Assembly: GCA_010015675.1 (NCBI GenBank)
Contig: ML977047.1
Coordinates: 13,356 to 56,676, forward strand
DNA: 43,321 bases
Reading direction: 5' to 3'
Source of the DNA: Byssothecium circinans
Taxonomy: Eukaryota > Ascomycota > Dothideomycetes > Pleosporales > Massarinaceae
Shown here: in pieces, positions 34,416 to 43,321 of the stretch
How the letters are laid out: the number at the start of each line of letters is the position of its first letter
How positions within the stretch are numbered: the stretch's first letter is position 1
Translations under genes and position numbers: made by a program
Notes under the pieces: generated by a model
Database searches by the model: none
Told to the model about the DNA's origin: nothing
The model's input: only the letters and a program-made list of their open reading frames with translations

Positions 34416-36442
34416 CTCCTTATGTTCCTAGTCTTTAGGATGCCCTATAGGGTATTAGTGTAGGCATGTATTATTCTTATATACTAATACCTCACTATCT
34501 ATCTAGCTAGCTAGCTAATATCCTACAACATGCTTGCTTAGCTAGTGTAGTTAGTAATGCGTATTATAGCATCTATTCTAACCTAGGCGTTCATACTATT
34601 TTTGCTAATATTTAAAGTAGTGTATGTAGTAGTTATCTTCTAAGTAATCCTTCTTAGGAAGAAGGGCATAAGAGGCTCTTCTAGGCATGTATTACATGCT
34701 CCTCCTTTCTTGCAGGTGGCTTACGTAGTGTTCCCTAGTATAGTTATACTAATTAACTTTATTATGTTTATTATTAACCTTAATTTATTATACTTTCGCC
34801 TATAGGCTTTGCTCCTTTATCACTTCTACTACTACTTTATTAGCGTGTCCTCTGCGCACTAATGTATCTTAGGTATACGCTTCTCCTTTATGCGTGTTCT
34901 CTCTACACATCTAGCATAAACCTCCTTTAAGCTATTAAAGGACCTCATGGTCGTTTATCTAGTTTAGGGGAAGGACTTTCTCATGCTTAATATTAGAGCT
35001 TATCATCTAGGCTAAGATGGATTCTATATCATTATAATTAGATAATTCCGTTATCTAATCCTGCTTAAGAGGTGGGTAAGGAGTAGGCTACCATCGTAGC
35101 TCTTCTAATTTATCCTCCTTAGGTTCCGTTACCTTAAACTTGACTATTCCTATCTTGATTACCCTAAGCTTTCTAGCTTATCTTTAGTTCTTTAGGTAGT
35201 CTTTATAGAAGTGTCCTACTTTACTACATTAGAGACATGCCTTCTTCTTAAAGCATTCCTAGCATTGTTTATAGGTTAAGCTGTTAGGCTATCTTCCTCT
35301 ACGCTTATTAAATTACTTCTTTTATTAGATTTTATCTGTTATTACTATATTACTATCATGGTTATATTATAGTATTTTTAGCTTTCTATGTTTTCTAGAG
35401 TTAGGAATAATTATTATGTCCCATTATTTCTTCTACAGCACTTATTCGTAGAGCCTATTATTAATTTAGGTAGCTAGGTTAATCATGTCTTATAAGTCGT
35501 CTAGCTTATTATAGTAGATTATTCTATCCTTAACTATTTCCTTTAAACTATTATAGAAGGCTATACGTAATAGCGTATTATCCTAATTAATCTTTAACTA
35601 TAGTTATTTAAACTCCATTACATACTTTACAACTAACTTCTCCTGCTAGATCTAAAATATCTTTTACTCTACCTAGGTCTCTTTATTAAGTTCTTTAAAC
35701 ACCTTCTAAATCTCTTTCTTAAACGCTATCTAGCTCTTAAAGATAGCCTTCATGTTATCTTTATAATGCTTTACCTTATTTATAAGATAGTTGTCTATAA
35801 AGGGTTGCATCTAAGTAGCTGCCCTATCCCTTAGGTGCATACTAGCCGCAAGGATCTTATCTTAGTCCTCTATTATAGAGTTAAATTAATAGTATAAATC
35901 CATATTAGTAAGGAATAGCTTTAAGCTATCTTATCCTCTATTATACTTTTCTAGCGCTGTAATCTTTCCATAGGGTATAGTGTCCTATTATGATCTAGAA
36001 GCGGGATCACCACACTTATGTAATAACCGGCGGCGCGCCCTAGCCAGACAGACGGTCACGAGTAGTAAGCAAGTCACGTGACTATCCTAGCGTCCTAGAA
36101 ATCCTAGAGGTCCTATAAGGGACTAGGATGGACGGGACAGGTAGGATGAAGGGACGTAACTAGTATATAGAAGAACCTAATCTCTACGTTATAGAAGTTA
36201 TGTTCAACCTCTTACTAGGATTACAATCTATTTAGTATCTTATACTCTATGATTGTAAGCTTACCTAAGTTTACTAAGTGTATGCCCTTTAGATGAATAT
36301 TACTACGTACTGTTAGAGTACCACTATGTGTCGTGAATTAATATCTCTTCTAGAGAACCAACTGAGCTCTAGAACCTTAAGCACTCTTGTCACCTAAAAG
36401 CTCTTTGAGCTATCTCTAGTAACAAGCCCCCTAGACCTTAAC
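34416..36442 (-). pseudogene. Gypsy A gag and early pol remnant
   Basis: This is the 5' part of element A on the minus strand, colinear with element B about 26100-27700 in reverse. A zinc knuckle lies at about 35191-35245 and keeps C-x2-C and the His that element B has lost; its last Cys is Tyr. The gag region continues to about 35980, where a solo LTR interrupts it, and the 5' leader continues to the LTR at 36643. Many stops are present. Confidence 0.7.
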
Positions 36443-36443
36443 A
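35986..36443. mobile_element. Solo LTR inserted in gypsy A
   Basis: A 458-bp segment absent from the matching place in element B is bounded by TATTATGATC (originally TG...) and TTAACA, with the 5-bp duplication TGTCC on both sides (35981-35985 and 36444-36448). It contains GC-rich sequence (CGGCGGCGCGCC near 36029) and a GTCACGTGAC palindrome, unlike its surroundings. It is unrelated to the LTRs of A and B. It has LTR structure without internal genes, the product expected from recombination between two LTRs. Confidence 0.85.
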
Positions 36444-36642
36444 TGTCCTTAGCCTAAAGTTAAGTAATTACTTATATTAACCTATTAATTTATTTAGCTT
36501 ATTACTATATCTAGTTAGCCTAGTTAGCTATTACTAATACTAGACTTAAAGCAGGTGTTCTAATACTACTACTAGTAGTACGTAGGGTAGCAGGAGCTAC
36601 TATTACGTACGTTTAGGTTCTTAAACCTGTAGGTAGTTAAAG

Positions 36643-37102
36643 TGTTACTAAGGGGTATACTTGCTAAGCCTAATCCGTGTTAAGGGAGGATAGTTAGTAT
36701 ATAGCATATACGTTAGATAGTATGCTTTAGTAGTTTAAGAGGTAAATATATGAAAGTAACTAATTCTATAACTAACTATAGAATAACTAAGTATTAATCT
36801 AGGTAAGAGATAAACTATTAAGAGTTAACTATAAAGAATTAGAATTAGAAAGATAAAGGAAATCTATCTAGTCTTTATACTACTTACTCTATTTCTCTAA
36901 TAAGTCCTTGATCCTACCTAGAGCCTCTACTCCTTCTACTCCCTAGATCTCTACCTAATCCTAGGATTTATAGGATCTTTAAGCCTTAGTAGGATCATGA
37001 TTACGTGACTAATGCCTTAACCCTACCTAGCGCCCCACTATCTGATACTCACCCTAAGCGTATTATTCCTGCGTGGCTACGCTCATACGTTGTTTTATAA
37101 TA
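36643..37102 (-). repeat. Gypsy A 5' LTR
   Basis: This 460-bp LTR reads TGTTACTAAGGGG on the plus strand and is the partner of 20262-20721. It is followed by the ATTAT target duplication at 37103-37107. Confidence 0.88.
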
Positions 37103-37702
37103 ATTATAGTAGAGTAGTCTTCTAGTCACTAAGGAAGCTAAAGAAGGCACGTGTTTATTAATCTATTAAGGAGTAAAAGGATAAGTAGTAGTAGCTTTAA
37201 AAAGTAAAGATAGTAAAGCTAAAGAAGGTAGCTAAGCTATATAAGGAGAATATCTAATAGGAAAAGCATGCTACGTAAAAGGTAGTAAAGAAGGTAAAAA
37301 AGAAGGAGAAAGCTAAAAAGGTAGCTTAGCGCGCTACCTAGAAGTCTACCTATAACATAGAAAAAGCTTTATAACTATCCTAAAAGGGTAAGAGAAAGGC
37401 CTCTTAGCTATCTCTATAGAGTAGAAAGCATTAGAAACGTAGTATTAATTCTATAGATATTAGGGAAGCCTTAGAGGGTGAATTTACTACCTTAACTAAA
37501 TCTACATGCAGCGGCTATGACATTAAGCTTCTAGATAGATTTAAATAGTATAAATTAATCATAGCTATCAACTTACTACCCTATAAGAAAATCTTATAAT
37601 AATATTAATCATGGGTAGTTCTATAGCCTTATTTTTAGTAGAGTATTTTTAGTATTACCCACGTATCACGTGAATCCGCGCATCACGCGCATAGACACGT
37701 TA

Positions 37703-39465
37703 ATAGCTTTTAGCTACCTAGACCTTTTAGCTATAATACTAAATTAGCTACCCCTTAGAAAATCACGCGTTTTTTCTCTACGCAACGCATTAAAATAGAT
37801 AACTGTGAAATCGCAATTCAATTAGCTATTAATAATCTTAATGCTAGCATTTATAAAAGCTAGAGAGCGGCTGCAAAGGCCTACGTAATCCCTTGAACTA
37901 CGTTATAGCACTAATTACAGGGTAGTACTAATATGCGCTACAGCCTTTAACACCTGCAGCGATTAACCCCCTTATAAGAGGAATTTCTTAGAAATTAGAT
38001 TCTTAAAGAGGACGCATGCGCCTGCCCTCCTTCCTATGCTCGCGTATGAGAAATAGTGAATCAAATCCTATGATTAAATAGTAATAATAAGCTAGTAAGC
38101 AAACTATGGATATCCTTCTTTATTAAACGCAACCTATGCGTTACCTCTGTTGTAGGTAGGAAGATTAAGGCTGCGAAAGCTAAAGGAGTAACTTAGGAGG
38201 TAATACGTAAGTTTCTTAAGCTCTATAAGTAGGTCCGCGTTAAGCTAAATATACGTAATAAGGATATATAGAATATGGATAAGACTAGTAAGGCCTTAGG
38301 CGTATATGCAAATACTAGAGTACTTACTAGTAATTAGAAGATGAAGGCTTACTATTAGTCTCTAGAGAATTATAAGTAGGCGTTAATAATTAAGTGCGTT
38401 TCTATAATAGGGAGAAAGCTATAGCTATAGATTATTTTTAAAGGTAAAAACCTATAGAGCACCTAGTTTCTATCAACTATACCTAACTAGCTATACGCAA
38501 CTTTAGAGAATAGCTAGACATCTAATGTAATTAGTGCTAAGTAGCTGTAACGCGTATTTCTACTAGAAACTGCACCCTTAGAGGATTACTAATAGATACT
38601 AATCTTAGATAGTTATAGCAGCTATATAGACCTAGATTTCTTATAGATCTATAAGTAGAATAAGGTTAAGCTTCTATTTCTCTTTACGTACTCCTTATAC
38701 GTTCTATAGCCCCTAGATCTCTTATTTTTTTATTAGTAAAATAATTCTATTACTAGTAGATCTAGGAGTTATCCTACCTAGATAATACTACCTTAGTTAA
38801 AAAGGAATAATTTATTACTACCTACAATGCTGCTAGAGAGGCTACAATTACTAAGAGAGTAATTTATAGTAGGTAGGCTACTATAGGCATCTACCTATTA
38901 AATATTAAGCGCGTAGTTAACTTATCTTAAGTTACTTAAAGGCCTATTATGCCCCTTTACTAGGATTAAGCTTATCTTACTAAGAGCTATCTCTCTACCC
39001 CTTACGGCCCTTAGGATCTATTTATAGCTTAAAGGCAGCTTTACAGCGCTAAGAAATTAAGCCATAAGGTTTACTAACTATTTAAGAAAGCTAGCAAGGC
39101 AATTATAGTAGTAAATACATACTTAGCAGTGCTAAAAGTAGAGAATAAAAGACCCTAGAGCTAACTTAAGACCCTTAAGCCTTAATAACTATAGAAAAGG
39201 GTTCATATAGACCTAAATCAATGCTTTGCTAGCATAGATTAAATCATGATAGCTAAGCAAGCTTCTACCCTTATGGAGCAATAAAACAAAAGTCCTAACA
39301 AAGAAAAAGAGGCAGAAAAACTAGTAGTAGAAGTAGCAGCAAAAACTCTATAATCTATATGTATTAAGTAGTAATTATAACTGGGCTAGCTAAATTATTA
39401 CGTTAATTTCTAAGGGGTAGCTAATTTAGTGTTATAGCTAAAAGGTCTAGGTAGCTAAAAGCTAT
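37703..39465 (+). mobile_element. pogo-type DNA transposon, pogo-2 (1,763 bp)
   Basis: Nearly perfect inverted termini of about 60 bp start ATAGCTTTTAGCTACC and end in TAGCTACCCCTTAGAAA. The flanking TA is duplicated (37701-37702 and 39466-39467). The plus-strand transposase relic shows an N-M-D block near 38275, then LILDSYSSYIDLDFL near 38605-38650 and a PLDLL motif near 38715, as in pogo-type DDE transposases, with many stops. It lies inside the terminal repeat of Fot-A copy 1. Confidence 0.85.
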
Positions 39466-40512
39466 TACGGCTACTAACGTGTCTATGCGCGTGATACGTG
39501 GATTTGCATAATGTGTAGGTAATACTAAAAACGCTCTACTAAAAATAAGGCTATAGAACTACCCACGATTAATATTATTATAAGATTTTCTTGCAGGGTA
39601 GTAAGTTGATAGCTACAATTAATTTGCACTATTTAAATCTATCTAGAAGCTTAACGTCATAGCTACTACGTGTAGATTTAGTTAAGGTAGTAGATATACC
39701 TTCTAAGGCCTCCCTAATATCTATAGTATTAATACTACGTTTCTAACGCTTTCTACTCTATAGAGATAGCTAAGAGGCCTTTCTCTTACCCTTTTAAGAT
39801 AGTTATAGAGCTTTTTCTGCGTTATAGGTAGACTTCTAGGTAGCGCGCTAAGCTACCTTTTTAGCTCTCTCCTTCTCCTTCACCTTCTTTGCTACCTCTT
39901 GCGTAGCACGCTTTTCCTATTAGATTTTCTCCTTATATAGCTTAGCTACCTTCTTTAGCTCTACTATCTTTACTTTTTAAAGCTACTGCTACTTATCCTT
40001 TTACTCCTTAATAGATTAATGAATATGTGCCTCCCTTAGCTTCCTTAGTAACTAGAAGACTGCTCTACTATAATACTCCTAGCGCTATTAAAGGTCTAGA
40101 GCTTTACCCTCCTTTTTACACTTCTCCTTAATAGATAGCGCCTGCCTAAGCCTATTATTATTATGCTTAAGTAGCTTATTTTTAATAGATAGATGGTAGA
40201 GTAATTAATAAAGCTCCTTTATATCTTAACTACCTTATTCTTTTACTACTAATTATATAAGCCTATCTATCTTTCTCTAGTCATGATTACTAAGCCCTAA
40301 TAAGGAGCTATCACCTAATTCTTAATCCTAGGTAAACCTATTAAGGATAGAATTAGGATTAGGTAGTGATATACCTATAGCTCTAAAAGAGCTAAGGATA
40401 GTTAATTCCTTAAAGGAGGCCTTCTACGTATTCTAGAATAAAGGGAAGAAGTTACCTTTAGTAATAGAAGCTAGGCCCTAGCTTCTATAAAGGTATCTTA
40501 ATAGCTCTGCTA

Positions 40513-42296
40513 AGCTAGCCAACTGGGTAGCTAGCCACCCGTAGATGCTGGCTACCCCTTAGAAATTGGCCACCCCTTAGAAAATCGTGATATCTTAACA
40601 CCCACCCTACTAAAGTGGATCCCCGTGAAGCAGCTATACAAGCAGCTATTAGCAACGTTATTTCTAGAGTTTTTCCTAGTCAATGAGCTGCTATAAAGGC
40701 GTACAAGATCCTACGAAGCACGCTTACTGCGCGTCTACGCGGTACGTAGAGCAACTAAAATAGCTACGTATACTAGCAGTAATTAACTCTACAATAAGAG
40801 GAGTTTCTTATATGATAGATCCTTAAAGAAGACGCCCGCGCTTTTCCTCCCTCCCACACGCGCGCGCAAGAAATGGTGAATTGAATCCTGCAGATGAATA
40901 GAGATGATAATCCTATTAGCAAACATTAGATATCCTGCTTTATTAAGCGCAACCCACGCGTCACATCTATTGTAGGTAGAAAGATAGAGGCCTCACGGGC
41001 TAAGGTAGCAACATAGGAGCAGATACGCGGGTTTCTTCAGTACTATGAGAGGCTGCGCACAGAGCTAGGTATACAGGCTGAGGATACATAGAATATGGAT
41101 GAGACTAGGAAGGCCCTAGGTGTATGTGCAAACACTAGAGTACTCGTAAGCAGTCAGAAAAAGAAGGCTTATTATCAGTCTCCAGAGAATCACGAGTGGG
41201 CATCTATAATTGAGTGCGTATCAGCTATGGGCAAGAAACTACGCTGCGTAGTAATATTTAAGGGCTAGAACCTATAGACTACCTAGTTTCCTGCGACTAT
41301 TCTAGACTAGCTTTATATAACCTTATAGAATAGCTGGACATCTAATGCAATTAGAACTAAGTAGCTATAGCGCGTGTTTCTGCCTAATATAGCTCCCTCA
41401 CGCGATTATTAGAGGATACTTATCCTAGATGGCCATAGTAGCCATATTAACCTAGAATTCCTATGGCTCTGTAAATAGAATAAAGTTTAGCTTCTATTTC
41501 TACCTGCTTATTCCTTGCACGTCCTATAGCCTCTAGATCTCTTAGTTTTCTTAGTAGTAAAGCGTTTCTATTAGTAATAGATTTAAGAACTATCCTACCT
41601 TAATGACGTAGCACCTATTAAAAAGGAACGTTTTATTACTACCTACCACAAAGCTAGAGAGAAAGCGATTACTAAGAGAGTCATACGAGCTAGATAGGCT
41701 ACTATAGGCATCTATCTATTAAATATTAAGTAGGTAGTTAACTCCTCTTAAGTAGCTTAGAGGCCTATTACGCCACCTTATTAGAACTAACCTTAACCTA
41801 CTTAGAGCTATCTATCTACCCCCCATTGACCTCGCGATCTTTTTATAGCTCAGCGAGAGCTACACGGAAGGTAGAGAATCCATCGCGAGGCTTATCAGCT
41901 TATTAAAAAAGCAGGCAAAGCAATTACCCTTACAAATACACGCGCAGCGCTGCTGGAAACAGATAACAAAAGACTACATAGTTAACTTGAGGCCCTTAAG
42001 CCTTAACAGCCACGAAAGAGAATATGGGTAGACCTAAATCAACGCTTTGCAGATATAGATACAATCATGATAGCAAAATAGGCAGCAGATCTTTTAGCGT
42101 TACAAAATAATGACAAAGTAGCAGAAAAAGAAGTAGAGAGAGCAGCAGCTAAAATAGTAGCTAAAACTCTTTAATCTATGTATATAGAGTGGTAATTGTA
42201 ACTAGGTTAACTAAAATAAACACGATTTTCTAAGGGGTAGCTGATTTCGTGATGTAGCTAGCATCCACAGGTGGCTAGCTACCTAGTCAGCTAGCT
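40513..42296 (+). mobile_element. pogo-type DNA transposon, pogo-3 (1,784 bp)
   Basis: It is inserted at TA in Fot-A copy 2 (duplicated TA at 40511-40512 and 42297-42298); the matching site in copy 1 near 19820 shows the empty target. Inverted termini begin AGCTAGCYRACTRGGTAGCT and extend about 50 bp, with internal GCTACCCCTTAGAAA shared with pogo-2. It is a relative of pogo-2 but visibly less mutated. Confidence 0.87.
40618..42174 (+). pseudogene. pogo-3 transposase remnant
   Basis: The relic opens near DPREAAIQAAISNV (helix-turn-helix). Later come NMDETRKALGVCANT (first Asp near 41095), LILDGHSSHINLEFLWLCK (second Asp near 41427), PLDLLVF near 41535 and NDVAP near 41603 (candidate third Asp). 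These fit the DDD catalytic core of pogo transposases. Long segments are stop-free (for example about 41095-41265), but TAG codons recur at former Gln and Trp positions. It is not functional as read. Confidence 0.78.
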
Positions 42297-43212
42297 TAAG
42301 TAGGCTATTAATAGAGGCTTAAACATCATAACGTTAAGTAGCTAAAGCGTATAAGTTAAATAAGGAGGTAAGATAGTAAGGAGGATCCTATTTTAATTAT
42401 AGTAGTTAATAAAGTCTATAGTAACATAAAATCTATAGCTATCTAAAATTAAAAGTTAATATAATTATTAAGTCTTCTCTTTTATATAGTAATTAAATAC
42501 CTACTTAAGCTAGGTAAGTCTAATATTATTATTCATCTAACTAGAGAATAATAAGGTAATAAAGACTTTATAATATCCTACCTTAATATCCTCTACCTAG
42601 CTTAATTAGATGCCCTTGTTAGCGGCCTTATAGATAAGGCTTAGTAGTAAAGCTAATCTATTAGCATAGATATATGCTAGGAGCATAATCTATGCATAAT
42701 TACTATTCTAGAGTAATGCTTTAACCTCCTTCTTCTCCTATATTTATCTACTAAATATCCTCTTTATTCTACTAATAATACTAATTAGGACGCCTTTTTT
42801 ATTTATATTATAGATATAATAAGGATCTATGTGATATTAATTAATCTTACTATGTAAAAGGTTAAAATAGAGGTAATATTTATCCTCTAAATTAGCTTTA
42901 TAGTAATTACTGTCTATACTAACTATCCATTATAAGATAAGATAAATGCTATGTTAGTTAATAAAGTAGGTAACCTAGCTCTCGCTAACTAGCTCCTTTA
43001 CTATTATTAAGGCAAAGTTCTATATTATCTCTCTAGTAGGAGGTATATGTCTCTCTATAAGTTTTTTAATATATTATATAAGCTCCTACTCTTGCTGTAG
43101 GGTGAGCTTTTGCTGGCTAGAGTTCTTAACTTATATAGGGCGCGTTATCCCTTAATGCTTTTAGATTAATGTAGACTATATAACACCATATTTAGTAGTA
43201 GTTTTCGTGTAA

Positions 43213-43321
43213 CGTATTCCACCACCGAGACGGCTAAACCACCGAGACGGCCACTTTTGCTTGGCAGCGAAAACTAAAGAGTATTATCTTAATAACAAAG
43301 CTAAACCTTAATATTTTCTTT
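43213..43321 (-). repeat. Right-edge repeat with two CCACCGAGACGGC units
   Basis: Two direct units of ACCACCGAGACGGC lie at about 43221-43255. On the minus strand the segment reads TTTTCGCTGCCAAGC then TCTCGGTGG, resembling window positions 64-100 (TTTTCCCCGCCAAGC) and the 17-bp unit core. It is probably another, inverted member of the left-edge repeat family, cut off by the window end. Confidence 0.45.

Larger units (their letters stand above)
20262..37102 (-). mobile_element. Ty3/gypsy retrotransposon A (minus orientation, carries nested insertions)
   Basis: It is bounded by two 460-bp LTRs in the same orientation (20262-20721 and 36643-37102) and the 5-bp target duplication ATTAT (20257-20261 and 37103-37107). 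A purine-rich polypurine tract on the minus strand (20722-20740) directly abuts the left LTR, making that the 3' LTR. The span includes element B and a solo LTR. Subtracting both with their duplications leaves about 7.4 kb. A C-terminal chromodomain places it among the chromodomain-bearing Ty3/gypsy elements. All frames are broken. Confidence 0.88.
18772..37700 (+). mobile_element. Fot/pogo-type DNA transposon, Fot-A copy 1 (split host element)
   Basis: The termini are inverted repeats starting ACGTGTC, then YRTGCGCGTGATGCGCGG (left at 18772, right ending at 37700), next to TA dinucleotides. The repeat probably extends outward over TAGCCGTA, since the same letters adjoin both ends once the pogo-2 insertion is subtracted. 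The element is interrupted by gypsy A at 20262-37102. Bases 18772-20261 plus 37108-37700 give a native element of about 2.1 kb, normal for pogo elements. The sequence is heavily mutated. Confidence 0.8.
39474..43212 (-). mobile_element. Fot/pogo-type transposon, Fot-A copy 2 (inverted, truncated)
   Basis: This is an inverted copy of Fot-A: its terminus ACGTGTCTATGCGCGTGATAC starts near 39478 and the sequence mirrors copy 1 to about 43212. There it ends inside the codons for YTKTTTKYGV of the helix-turn-helix, so the 5' terminus is lost. It is interrupted by pogo-3 at 40513-42296. The Lys-rich transposase tail is at about 39620-40060. Copy 2 keeps some residues that copy 1 has lost, such as Thr where copy 1 has Ile. 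Confidence 0.8.

Noticed and set aside
20700..37100. CRISPR-like or regulatory repeat arrays in the AT-rich region
   Set aside because: The apparent recurrence of TAG/CTA words reflects mutational bias and pairs of related transposons, not spaced arrays.

Overview
This is a filamentous ascomycete (Pezizomycotina-type) nuclear window. The evidence is short spliceosomal introns of 50-110 bp (one of 216 bp) with GT...AG ends and CTAAC/CTAAT-like branch sites, fungus-typical gene families, and a long transposon block that is AT-rich and full of TAG/TAA. That composition is what repeat-induced point mutation (RIP, C-to-T in duplicated DNA) leaves behind. I cannot name a species from the sequence.

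Left part, 1-18,770, is gene-bearing DNA. After a short dispersed repeat (1-296) come a seven-helix fungal rhodopsin-like membrane protein (477-1751, +), an FAD-dependent monooxygenase of the salicylate-hydroxylase type (1949-3575, -), divergently a UbiA-type aromatic prenyltransferase (4166-5230, +), repeat-derived spacers, and a secreted multicopper oxidase/laccase (5888-7893, +). A 4.6-kb stretch has no recognisable gene. It is followed by a single-exon, cysteine-free secreted protein (12569-13330, +) and an MFS drug/H+ antiporter-like transporter on the minus strand (18407 to 13538). The transporter is cut in its last exon by a 3,082-bp hAT transposon (13707-16788) with 8-bp target duplications. 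Removing the transposon and one duplication restores the exact frame. Prenyltransferase, monooxygenase, laccase and MFS genes together suggest part of a secondary-metabolite (possibly meroterpenoid) locus, but no polyketide synthase or terpene cyclase lies in the window.

Right part, about 18,770-43,212, is a nest of dead transposons readable from their ends. A Fot/pogo-type element (Fot-A copy 1, 18772-37700) carries Ty3/gypsy retrotransposon A (minus strand, 20262-37102, target duplication ATTAT). A carries a related Ty3/gypsy element B in opposite orientation (plus strand, 25459-34410) and a solo LTR (35986-36443, duplication TGTCC). B carries a Tc1/mariner element (30937-32272, duplication TA). 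A second pogo-type element (37703-39465) sits at the junction between Fot-A copy 1 and an inverted Fot-A copy 2 (39474 to about 43212). Copy 2 carries a third pogo-type element (40513-42296). All transposases and gag/pol frames carry many stops or missense changes that fit C-to-T/G-to-A mutation.

The outermost bases (1-300 and about 43213-43321) look like members of one repeat family in opposite orientation. No tRNA, rRNA or CRISPR array was seen.
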